NCBI GenBank assembly: GCA_947374485.1
Contig: CANCCF010000056.1
Span: forward strand, 1 to 21,406
DNA length: 21,406 nt
Direction of reading: 5' to 3'
From: Comamonadaceae bacterium
Lineage (GTDB): Bacteria > Pseudomonadota > Gammaproteobacteria > Burkholderiales > Burkholderiaceae_C
The notes beneath the pieces are model-generated. The model had not been told where the DNA came from. It made no database searches and worked only from the letters and a program-made list of their open reading frames with translations. Positions 15,035-21,406 of this stretch are shown in pieces; the stretch's first letter is position 1; every line of letters starts with the position of its first letter. Both the position numbers and the translations under genes were made by a program.

Positions 15035-15834
15035 GCCACAGAATCGCAGTAGCCGGCGCCTCGGGCCGTATGGGGCAGATGCTCGTGGACGCCATCCGCG
15101 CAGCAGACGATTGCAGCCTGACGGGTGCCCTGGACATGCCGGGTAGTCCCTCCATTGGTCATGATGCCGGTGCCTCCACCGGGCAGCCCACGGGCACCCT
15201 GATTACCGCCGACCTGCACACTGGCCTGGCCGGCAGCCAGGTGCTGATTGACTTCACCCGCCCCGAAGGTACGCTGGCCCACCTCAAAGTCTGTCGCGAA
15301 CTCGGTGTGGCCATGGTGATCGGTACCACCGGCTTCAGCGAAGCCCAAAAGCTGGAAATTGCCGAGGCAGCAAAGCACATTCCCATCATGATGGCGCCGA
15401 ACATGAGTGTGGGCGTGAATGTCACCCTGAAGCTGCTGGAGATGGCGGCCAAGGCACTGGCCACCGGCTACGACATCGAGATCATCGAGGCCCACCACCG
15501 CCACAAGGTGGATGCGCCTTCCGGCACCGCGCTGAAAATGGGCGAGGTGATTGCCGACGCGCTGGGACGCGACCTGAAAGACTGCGCCGTCTATGCCCGC
15601 GAGGGTGTGACCGGCGAGCGCGACCCGTCCTCCATCGGCTTTGCCACCATTCGTGGCGGCGACATTGTGGGTGACCACACCGTGCTGTTTGCCGGAACCG
15701 GTGAGCGCATCGAAATCAGCCACAAATCCTCCAGCCGCGCCACCTACGCCCAAGGCAGCCTGCGCGCGGTGCGCTTTCTGGCAGGCCAGAAGTCCGGCCT
15801 GTTCGACATGGCTGACGTGCTGGGATTGAAGTGA
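15031..15834 (+). CDS. dapB: 4-hydroxy-tetrahydrodipicolinate reductase DapB
   Basis: DapB reduces hydroxy-tetrahydrodipicolinate with NAD(P)H in the diaminopimelate/lysine pathway, feeding both peptidoglycan and lysine synthesis. The 267-residue protein has the nucleotide loop GASGRMG (9-15). The catalytic motif EAHHRHKVDAPSGTA contains His155 and Lys159, which correspond to the family's acid and substrate-binding residues. IGTTGF and a C-terminal SLRAVRFLAGQKSGLFDM are also typical. It is translationally coupled at both ends: ATGA overlap with bamE and GTGA overlap with exbB. Confidence 0.97.
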   Translation: MSHRIAVAGASGRMGQMLVDAIRAADDCSLTGALDMPGSPSIGHDAGASTGQPTGTLITADLHTGLAGSQVLIDFTRPEGTLAHLKVCRELGVAMVIGTTGFSEAQKLEIAEAAKHIPIMMAPNMSVGVNVTLKLLEMAAKALATGYDIEIIEAHHRHKVDAPSGTALKMGEVIADALGRDLKDCAVYAREGVTGERDPSSIGFATIRGGDIVGDHTVLFAGTGERIEISHKSSSRATYAQGSLRAVRFLAGQKSGLFDMADVLGLK

Positions 15835-16481
15835 ACGCAGACGCTTTGCTGGGGCACCGTGACGCCGTCGGCACGGCCGTGGCCTTGCTGTTGCTGGCCA
15901 TGTCGGTGGGCAGCTGGGTGGTGCTGCTCTGGAAGGGTTGGCTGCTGCAGCGTGCCAGCCGTGATGTGGGCCGCAGCACCATGGCCTTCTGGCAGGCCGC
16001 CAGCCTGGACGATGGACTCACCGTGGTGCGTGCCATGGACCGCGAGGCCTTGCTGCTGCCCCTGGTGGAAGCGGCACTGGTCCAGGTACCTGCGGGCCAG
16101 CTCGCCGCCGCGGGCGACCGCGCGCAGCAGCTCACCCGCGTGCTGCGCGACGCCCTGCACGGCATCTTGCACAAGCTGCAGGCCGGGCAGGTGCTGCTGG
16201 CCACCGTGGGCTCCACGGCTCCCTTCGTCGGCCTGTTGGGCACCGTCTGGGGCATCTACCACGCGCTCATGGGCATTGCCGGTGCCGGGCAGGTCAGCAT
16301 CGACAAGATCTCGGGTCCGGTGGGCGAGGCCCTCATCATGACCGCTGCCGGTCTGGCCGTGGCCATTCCCGCCGTGCTGGGCTACAACATTCTGGGCCGC
16401 TTCATTGGCCGCATCGAAGCCGATCTGGAAGGCTTCGCGCGCGACTTGCGCGAGCTGCTCTTGACGTCGGCGAAGCCATGA
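15831..16481 (+). CDS. exbB: MotA/TolQ/ExbB proton channel family protein (ExbB-like)
   Basis: ExbB-type proteins pair with ExbD to form a proton-driven motor that energises TonB-dependent uptake in the outer membrane. The 216-residue protein has three membrane segments at about 13-36, 120-148 and 165-190. The second contains the conserved TVGSTAPFVGLLGTVWGIYHAL. It starts with GTG overlapping the dapB stop by 4 nt. A TolQ role cannot be excluded by sequence, but no tolA, tolB or pal is nearby, and no tonB is in the window. Copy B of the intergenic repeat separates it from exbD. Confidence 0.88.
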   Translation: MNADALLGHRDAVGTAVALLLLAMSVGSWVVLLWKGWLLQRASRDVGRSTMAFWQAASLDDGLTVVRAMDREALLLPLVEAALVQVPAGQLAAAGDRAQQLTRVLRDALHGILHKLQAGQVLLATVGSTAPFVGLLGTVWGIYHALMGIAGAGQVSIDKISGPVGEALIMTAAGLAVAIPAVLGYNILGRFIGRIEADLEGFARDLRELLLTSAKP

Positions 16482-16485
16482 TGAG

Positions 16486-16562
16486 AATTTTCCGACGGGC
16501 CGCCCCTAGGAAAATTAGCCCCCTCGGGGGGCAGCGACCCGCGCAGCGGTGGAGCGTGGGGG
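16486..16562 (+). repeat. Intergenic hairpin repeat, copy B (between exbB and exbD)
   Basis: This more diverged copy shares with A and C the stretch GGGCCGCCCC, the C/G-rich hairpin (GCCCCC then GGGGGGC at about 16518-16532) and the GTGGGGG end. A few single-base gaps are needed to align it. It fills almost all of the 91-nt gap inside the exbB-exbD pair, which in most bacteria is only a few bases wide. Its end abuts the exbD start region. Confidence 0.75.
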
Positions 16563-16572
16563 CCATGACAAA

Positions 16573-17001
16573 ATGAGTTTCGGCAGGCTCGAACGCACCC
16601 AAGGTGCCGCGCCCATGAGCGACATCAACATGACGCCGCTGATCGACGTGATGCTGGTGCTCTTGGTGATCTTCATCATCACCGCGCCCCTCATGGTCAG
16701 CTCGGTCCAGGTCGACCTGCCCAAAGCAGCGGGCGCCAGCGCCTCCACCGCGCCCAAATTTGTCGAGCTCAGCATTGACCGCAAAGGCCAGGTGTTTGTG
16801 AAAGACGCCGTGCAAAGCAGCGAGGCCCTGGCCACCCTGCTGGCCGCGACAGCCCAGGCCAATGCAGACGCCGAAGTGCGCCTGCGCGCCGACACCACCG
16901 TACCCTATGGCCGGGTGGTCGAGGTCATGGGTCTGGCGCAAAAGGCCGGTCTGAGCCGCATCGGTTTTGTGGCCGACGCGCCGCCCGCCACCACGCCTTA
17001 A
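16573..17001 (+). CDS. exbD: ExbD/TolR-family biopolymer transport protein
   Basis: ExbD is the partner of ExbB in the proton motor. With the ATG at 16573 it has 142 residues. A short cytoplasmic N-terminus (RLERTQGAAPMSDINMTP) leads to one membrane helix at about 22-42 carrying the essential Asp25 in PLIDVMLVLL. A periplasmic domain ending in IGFVADAP follows. The frame is open upstream to a GTG at 16549, but that lies in the repeat, and family members begin MSFGRLER or similar. No good ribosome site is present. A three-codon ORF (16565-16576) ends in TGA overlapping this ATG. Confidence 0.92.
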   Translation: MSFGRLERTQGAAPMSDINMTPLIDVMLVLLVIFIITAPLMVSSVQVDLPKAAGASASTAPKFVELSIDRKGQVFVKDAVQSSEALATLLAATAQANADAEVRLRADTTVPYGRVVEVMGLAQKAGLSRIGFVADAPPATTP

Positions 17002-17012
17002 GCGCGAGGGCA

Positions 17013-17093
17013 GTTTCCCCGCCGGGCCGCCCCAAGGGGAAACGCGGCCCCTTTGGCGGGCAGGGAGCCACACGAAGTGGGCGACCGTGGGGG
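17013..17093 (+). repeat. Intergenic hairpin repeat, copy C (between exbD and leuS)
   Basis: This is the best-preserved copy. CCAAGGGG (17032-17039) can pair with CCCCTTTGG, and the flanking CCGCC pairs with GGCGG, making a long imperfect stem. The 3' part ends in GCGACCGTGGGGG, as in copy A. It begins 12 nt after the exbD stop and ends about 70 nt before leuS. It could separate the exbD and leuS transcripts. Confidence 0.85.
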
Positions 17094-17110
17094 CAATCTT
17101 CCACAGCGCC

Positions 17111-17116
17111 TAAAAT
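17111..17116 (+). promoter_or_regulatory. Putative -10 element for leuS
   Basis: TAAAAT matches the -10 consensus at five of six positions and lies 49 nt ahead of the leuS ATG. There is no recognisable -35, because that position falls in the end of repeat copy C. I see no T-box, leader peptide or attenuator in the 70 nt between the repeat and leuS. Confidence 0.4.
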
Positions 17117-17164
17117 CGCTGCAAGCACTTCCCTCTTTAAGGCCCAGCGGCCCAAGCAGTACCC

Positions 17165-19921
17165 ATGCAAGACAAATACCAGCACCAAGACGTAGAAAAA
17201 GCCGCCCAGGCCCATTGGGCCCAACCCTTGTGGAACGGGCGCAGTGCCTACCAGGTGGTGGAGAACGCGCTGGATGCCAAGGGCCAGCCGCGCAAGAAGT
17301 TCTACGCCTGCTCCATGCTGCCCTACCCCAGCGGCAAGCTGCACATGGGCCATGTGCGCAACTACACCATCAACGACATGCTCACGCGCTACCTGCGCAT
17401 GAACAGCTACAACGTGCTCATGCCCATGGGCTGGGACGCCTTTGGCCTGCCCGCCGAAAACGCCGCCCTCAAAAACAAGGTGCCGCCCGCGCAATGGACC
17501 TTCGACAACATTGCCTACATGAAGCAGCAGATGCAGGCCATGGGCCTGGCCGTTGACTGGAGCCGCGAGGTCGCCACCTGTGAGCCCGAATACTACAAAT
17601 GGAACCAGTGGCTGTTTTTGAAAATGCTGGAAAAAGGCATTGCCTACCGCAAGACGCAGGTCGTCAACTGGGACCCGGTGGACCAGACCGTGCTGGCGAA
17701 TGAACAAGTGATTGACGGCAAGGGCTGGCGCACCGGCGCCACCGTGGAAAAGCGCGAGATCCCTGGCTACTACCTGAAGATCACCGATTACGCGCAGGAA
17801 TTGCTGGACCATGTGCAGCTGGGCAATGACAAAGCCACGCTCAATGGCTGGCCCGACCGCGTGCGCCTGATGCAGGAAAACTGGATTGGCAAGAGCGAGG
17901 GCGTGCGCTTTGCCTTCACCCACCAGATCAAAGGTGCAGACGGTGCCCCGATTGCCGACGGCAAAATGTACGTCTTCACCACCCGTGCCGACACCATCAT
18001 GGGCGTGACCTTTTGCGCCGTGGCGCCCGAGCACCCGCTGGCCACCCACGCAGCCCACAGCAACCCGCACCTGGCCACCTTCATTGAAGAGTGCAAGGCC
18101 GGTGGCACCACCGAGGCCGAGCTGGCCGTCAAGGAAAAACTCGGCATGCCCACCGGCCTGCAGGTCATGCACCCCTTGTCGCACCGCATGGTGGACGTGT
18201 GGGTGGGCAACTACGTGCTCATGGGTTATGGCGACGGCGCCGTGATGGGTGTGCCCGCGCACGACGAGCGCGATTTTGCGTTTGCCAAAAAATACGGCAT
18301 CCCCATCCACGACGTGGTGCACATCGACGGTCTGGCCTACGACCACGAACGCTGGCAGGACTGGTATGCCGACAAGCAGCGCGGTGTCACCGTCAACTCC
18401 GATGTGTACAGCGGCCTGTCCTGCAAGGATGCGGTGGACGCGGTGGCCGCCGCCCTGCACGCCCACGGCCTGGGCGAGAAAAAGACCACCTGGCGCCTGC
18501 GCGACTGGGGAATCAGCCGCCAGCGCTACTGGGGCACACCGATTCCCATCATCCATTGCGAAGCGCACGGCGCCGTGCCCGTGCCGGAAAAAGATTTACC
18601 GGTGGTGCTGCCGCAGGACTGCGTGCCGGATGGCTCGGGCAACCCTCTGCACAAGCACGTGGGCTTTCACGCCGGGGTGGTCTGCCCGGTGTGCGGCAAA
18701 GCAGCGCGCCGCGAAACCGACACCATGGACACCTTTGTCGACAGCTCCTGGTACTACATGCGCTACTGCGACCCCAAGAACACCGACAGCATGGTGGCTG
18801 AGGGCACCGCCTACTGGATGCGCGACCAGAACCGGCCGCAAGGCGGCAGTGGCATGGACCAGTACATAGGCGGCATCGAGCACGCCATCCTGCACCTGCT
18901 GTACGCGCGCTTCTGGACCAAGGTCATGCGCGACATGGGCCTGGTGAGTGTGGACGAGCCCTTCACCAAGCTGCTCACGCAGGGCATGGTGCTCAACCAC
19001 ATTTACTCGCGCAAGGGCGACAAGGGCGGCAAGGAATACTTCTGGCCCGCCGATGTGGAAAACGTGCTGGACGCCACTGGCCGGGTCATAGGCGCCAAGC
19101 TCACCAAACCGGTCGGCGACTTGCCGGTGGGCACGGCGATTGACTACGAGGGCGTGGGCACCATGTCCAAGTCCAAGAACAACGGTGTCGACCCGCAGGA
19201 CCTGATCGAGCGCTATGGCGCTGACACCGCGCGCCTCTACACCATGTTCACCGCCCCGCCCGAGGCCACGCTGGAGTGGAACGATGCGGCCGTGGAAGGC
19301 AGCTACCGCTTCCTGCGCCGCGTCTGGAATTTCGGCCACAAGCTCTCCACCATGGACTTTTCACAGGCCGAGGCCGAAGTGGCGAAGGCGGGCAGCCTGC
19401 AAGAGGTAGCCTTTGGCAAAGAGGCCAAAGCCCTGCGCCTGGAGATGCACACGGTGCTGCGCCAGGTGGACTACGACTACCAGCGCATGCAGTACAACAC
19501 CGTGGTCTCCGGCACCATGAAGATGATCAACGCTCTGGATGACTTCAAGGCATTGGAGAGCGCGGGCGCCCAGGTCGCCCTGCTCGAAGGCTTTGGCATA
19601 TTGCTGCGCTGCCTGTATCCCGCCACGCCCCATTTGGCGCACACCCTGTGGTCCGAGCTGGGCTATGCGGCGCAATTGGGTGATTTGCTGGACGCAGCCT
19701 GGCCCGCAGTGGATGCCACGGCACTGGTACAGGACGAGATCGAGCTGGTGCTGCAGATCAACGGCAAGCTGCGCGGCTCCATCGTGGTGGCGGCCACGGC
19801 CGACAAGGCCGCGATTGAAGCGGTGGCCCTCGCCAGCCCCGTTTTCATCAGCCATGCGGCCGGTGCCAAGCCCAAAAAGGTGGTGGTGGTGCCGGGCCGT
19901 CTGGTCAACGTGGTGGTCTAG
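17165..19921 (+). CDS. leuS: Leucyl-tRNA synthetase
   Basis: LeuRS charges tRNA-Leu and proofreads mischarged amino acids. The 918-residue class I synthetase has the HIGH-type motif PSGKLHMGHVRNYT near 57-70, then GWDAFGLPAENAA. An inserted CP1 editing domain (about 225-420) includes TTRADTIMGVTF and MGVPAHDERDF. DWGISRQRYWGTPIP and a VCPVCG zinc-type segment follow. The KMSKS motif is present as TMSKSKNNG. An anticodon-binding domain ends the protein. It is somewhat longer than the E. coli enzyme (860 residues) but shows no disruption. lptE starts one base after its stop. Confidence 0.98.
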   Translation: MQDKYQHQDVEKAAQAHWAQPLWNGRSAYQVVENALDAKGQPRKKFYACSMLPYPSGKLHMGHVRNYTINDMLTRYLRMNSYNVLMPMGWDAFGLPAENAALKNKVPPAQWTFDNIAYMKQQMQAMGLAVDWSREVATCEPEYYKWNQWLFLKMLEKGIAYRKTQVVNWDPVDQTVLANEQVIDGKGWRTGATVEKREIPGYYLKITDYAQELLDHVQLGNDKATLNGWPDRVRLMQENWIGKSEGVRFAFTHQIKGADGAPIADGKMYVFTTRADTIMGVTFCAVAPEHPLATHAAHSNPHLATFIEECKAGGTTEAELAVKEKLGMPTGLQVMHPLSHRMVDVWVGNYVLMGYGDGAVMGVPAHDERDFAFAKKYGIPIHDVVHIDGLAYDHERWQDWYADKQRGVTVNSDVYSGLSCKDAVDAVAAALHAHGLGEKKTTWRLRDWGISRQRYWGTPIPIIHCEAHGAVPVPEKDLPVVLPQDCVPDGSGNPLHKHVGFHAGVVCPVCGKAARRETDTMDTFVDSSWYYMRYCDPKNTDSMVAEGTAYWMRDQNRPQGGSGMDQYIGGIEHAILHLLYARFWTKVMRDMGLVSVDEPFTKLLTQGMVLNHIYSRKGDKGGKEYFWPADVENVLDATGRVIGAKLTKPVGDLPVGTAIDYEGVGTMSKSKNNGVDPQDLIERYGADTARLYTMFTAPPEATLEWNDAAVEGSYRFLRRVWNFGHKLSTMDFSQAEAEVAKAGSLQEVAFGKEAKALRLEMHTVLRQVDYDYQRMQYNTVVSGTMKMINALDDFKALESAGAQVALLEGFGILLRCLYPATPHLAHTLWSELGYAAQLGDLLDAAWPAVDATALVQDEIELVLQINGKLRGSIVVAATADKAAIEAVALASPVFISHAAGAKPKKVVVVPGRLVNVVV

Positions 19922-19922
19922 C

Positions 19923-20453
19923 ATGGCCTTGCCGCGTCGCTCCGCGCTGGCGCTGCTGGCCATACCGCTGGCCCTATCGCTGGGTTTGCTTTCGGGTTGT
20001 GGCTTCAAGCTGCGCACCAGCCAGGAACTGCCTTTCACGACCATCGCCGTCACGCCCGAAAAATCCGGCGGTGTGGCCGGTGATGTGGCGCGCTACCTCG
20101 GTGGCATGGTGCGCCCGGTGGCGCCTGGTGCCGGTGGCGAAACACCCGAGGTGGTTCTGGACATATCGCAGGAAGCCCGAGAAAAACGGGTGGTGGGCGT
20201 GAACACCTCAGGCCAGGTGCGCGAGTTTGAGCTGCGCCTGCGCATCAACTTCAGGCTGCGCACGGCCAAGGGCGTGGAGCTGATTGCGCCTTCCGTGATT
20301 GAGCAGCACCGCAGCATCAGCTTCAATGAGTCAGCGGTGCTGGCCAAAGAGGCGGAAGAGGCGCTGCTGTACCGCGACATGCAGGCCGATGTGGTGCAGC
20401 AACTGCTGCGCCGCCTGTCTGCCGTGAAGATGCCAGCGTCCGCGCTCGAGTAA
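19923..20453 (+). CDS. lptE: LPS-assembly lipoprotein LptE
   Basis: LptE plugs the LptD barrel and guides lipopolysaccharide to the cell surface. The 176-residue protein starts with a basic n-region (ALPRRS), a hydrophobic core and the lipobox LSGC, so Cys26 is lipidated. The mature part begins GFKLRTSQELPF, the family hallmark. It continues with EFELRLRINFRLRT and a C-terminal EEALLYRDMQADVVQQLLRRL helix. Its start lies one base after the leuS stop and its stop is 9 nt ahead of holA, the conserved leuS-lptE-holA order, so it is translated from the leuS transcript. Confidence 0.94.
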   Translation: MALPRRSALALLAIPLALSLGLLSGCGFKLRTSQELPFTTIAVTPEKSGGVAGDVARYLGGMVRPVAPGAGGETPEVVLDISQEAREKRVVGVNTSGQVREFELRLRINFRLRTAKGVELIAPSVIEQHRSISFNESAVLAKEAEEALLYRDMQADVVQQLLRRLSAVKMPASALE

Positions 20454-20462
20454 GGCCGGCCC

Positions 20463-21406
20463 ATGCAAGTCCCTGCCGCCCAACTGGCCAACCACCTGCA
20501 GCGCGGGCTCAAGAGCCTGTACACCCTGCACGGTGACGAGCCGCTTTTGCAGCAAGAGGCGCTGGACGCCATCCGCGCCCATGCCCGCACCCAGGGCTAC
20601 AGCGAGCGCTCAGCGCACACCGTCTCGGGCGCACACTTTGACTGGAGTGCGGTGCTGGCGGCGGGCGGCTCCATGAGCCTGTTTGCCGACAAACAGATCA
20701 TCGAAATCCGCATCCCCAGCGGCAAGCCCGGCAAGGACGGCAGCGTGGCCCTGCAACAGCTGGCCGAAGCTGCGCGTGACAACGATTCCGTGCTGACCAT
20801 CGTGCTTTTGCCGCGCATGGACAAGATGGGCAAGTCGGGCGCCTGGTTCTCGGCGCTGGAGAGCTTTGGCATCACCCTGGAAGTGCAACCGGTGGAGCGT
20901 GCCGCCCTGCCGCAGTGGATTGCCCAGCGCCTGTCTGCCCTGGGCCTGCGGGTGGAGGCCGGTGAGGCAGGCCAGCGCAGTCTGCAGTTTTTTGCCGACC
21001 GGGTGGAGGGCAATCTGCTGGCCGCGCACCAGGAAATCCAGAAGCTGGCCTTGCTGTTTCCTGCTGAGCAGGGCGGCGTGCTGACGTTCGGGCAGATCGA
21101 GGGCGCGGTGCTCAACGTGGCGCGTTACGACGTCTTCAAGCTGTCAGAGTCCGTGCTGGCGGGCAACGCCGGGCGCGTGCAGCGCATGCTCGACGGCCTG
21201 CAGGCCGAGGGCGAGGCCGAGGTGCTGGTGCACTACACCCTGGCCGAGGACATACGCGCCTTGAAGCGCGTGAAAGACGCCATGGCCCAAGGCCGCCCCT
21301 TGCCCATGGCGCTGCGCGAAAACCGCATCTGGGGCAACAAGGAGCGCCTCTTCGAGCGCGTGCTGCCGCGTCTGTCCACCACGGCATTGGCCGAGCTGCT
21401 GCAGTC
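20463..21406 (+). CDS. holA: DNA polymerase III subunit delta (3' truncated by window end)
   Basis: HolA is the delta subunit of the clamp loader and opens the beta sliding clamp. The frame runs from an ATG at 20463 to the window edge with 314 complete codons and no stop, close to the family's usual length of about 340. Recognisable parts are the N-terminal YTLHGDEPLLQQEALDAIR, the MSLFADKQIIEIRIPSGKPGK region and VLLPRMDKMGKSGAWF. These are followed by FADRVEGNLLAAHQEIQKLALLF and NVARYDVFKLSESVLAG. It follows lptE by 9 nt. Confidence 0.96.
   Translation, partial: MQVPAAQLANHLQRGLKSLYTLHGDEPLLQQEALDAIRAHARTQGYSERSAHTVSGAHFDWSAVLAAGGSMSLFADKQIIEIRIPSGKPGKDGSVALQQLAEAARDNDSVLTIVLLPRMDKMGKSGAWFSALESFGITLEVQPVERAALPQWIAQRLSALGLRVEAGEAGQRSLQFFADRVEGNLLAAHQEIQKLALLFPAEQGGVLTFGQIEGAVLNVARYDVFKLSESVLAGNAGRVQRMLDGLQAEGEAEVLVHYTLAEDIRALKRVKDAMAQGRPLPMALRENRIWGNKERLFERVLPRLSTTALAELLQ

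Noticed and set aside
17094..17164. T-box or leucine attenuator ahead of leuS
   Set aside because: There is no leader peptide with Leu codons, no terminator hairpin with T-run, and no room for a T-box. T-boxes are also not expected in betaproteobacteria.
1..21406. CRISPR arrays, tRNA/rRNA genes, insertion sequences, prophage or integrase genes
   Set aside because: I saw no regularly spaced direct repeats, no tRNA cloverleaf-like segments with CCA ends, and no transposase or integrase motifs on either strand.

Overview
The window is a GC-rich stretch of chromosome from a betaproteobacterium. Gene content, gene order and protein style (fur/bamE divergent pair, bamE-dapB-exbB-exbD-leuS-lptE-holA cluster, hpf-ptsN-hprK cluster, pntAB followed by fadD) point to Burkholderiales, most likely Comamonadaceae (Rhodoferax/Acidovorax-like). 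The family assignment comes from recognising the proteins, not from a search. Nearly all of the window is ordinary, tightly packed core genome. I see no tRNA, rRNA, CRISPR array, transposase, integrase or phage gene. The only accessory-looking gene is the truncated surface protein at the left edge.

Layout. (1) 1-1728: C-terminal part of a large Ala/Thr-rich repeat protein, probably secreted or surface-exposed, closed by a bidirectional terminator at about 1745-1790. (2) 1811-3910, minus strand: mnmA (tRNA 2-thiouridylase) and, downstream of it, a Crp/Fnr-type regulator whose cyclic-nucleotide pocket looks non-canonical. A perfect 10-bp inverted repeat lies in the regulator's upstream region. 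(3) 4106-9658, plus strand: pntA, pntB, fadD and mtnN with 13-nt gaps, a likely operon joining NADPH supply, fatty-acid activation and methylthioadenosine/SAH recycling. (4) 9634-11710, minus strand: an AI-2E-family permease followed by corA, whose 3' end overlaps that of mtnN by 25 bp. (5) 11944-13800, plus strand: hpf, a strong terminator, then ptsN and hprK (ribosome hibernation and the nitrogen-type PTS). rpoN is not beside hpf, although it often is in related bacteria. (6) 13899-14327, minus strand: fur. (7) 14414-21406, plus strand: bamE, dapB, exbB, exbD, leuS, lptE and the 5' part of holA. This run mixes outer-membrane assembly, lysine/cell-wall precursor synthesis, energy transduction, translation and replication. 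Several genes in it overlap by 4 nt.

The most interesting non-coding structure is a family of about 80-bp hairpin-forming intergenic repeats. There are three copies in 3.3 kb: between hprK and fur (reverse orientation), between exbB and exbD, and between exbD and leuS. Two of them match at 72 of 81 positions by my hand alignment. A fourth, degenerate match lies inside the 5' end of bamE, where it would encode an unusually long segment ahead of the lipoprotein signal peptide. I did not find a convincing new multi-gene system. The best candidates for follow-up are this repeat family, the surface-protein modules, and the regulator with its palindrome.
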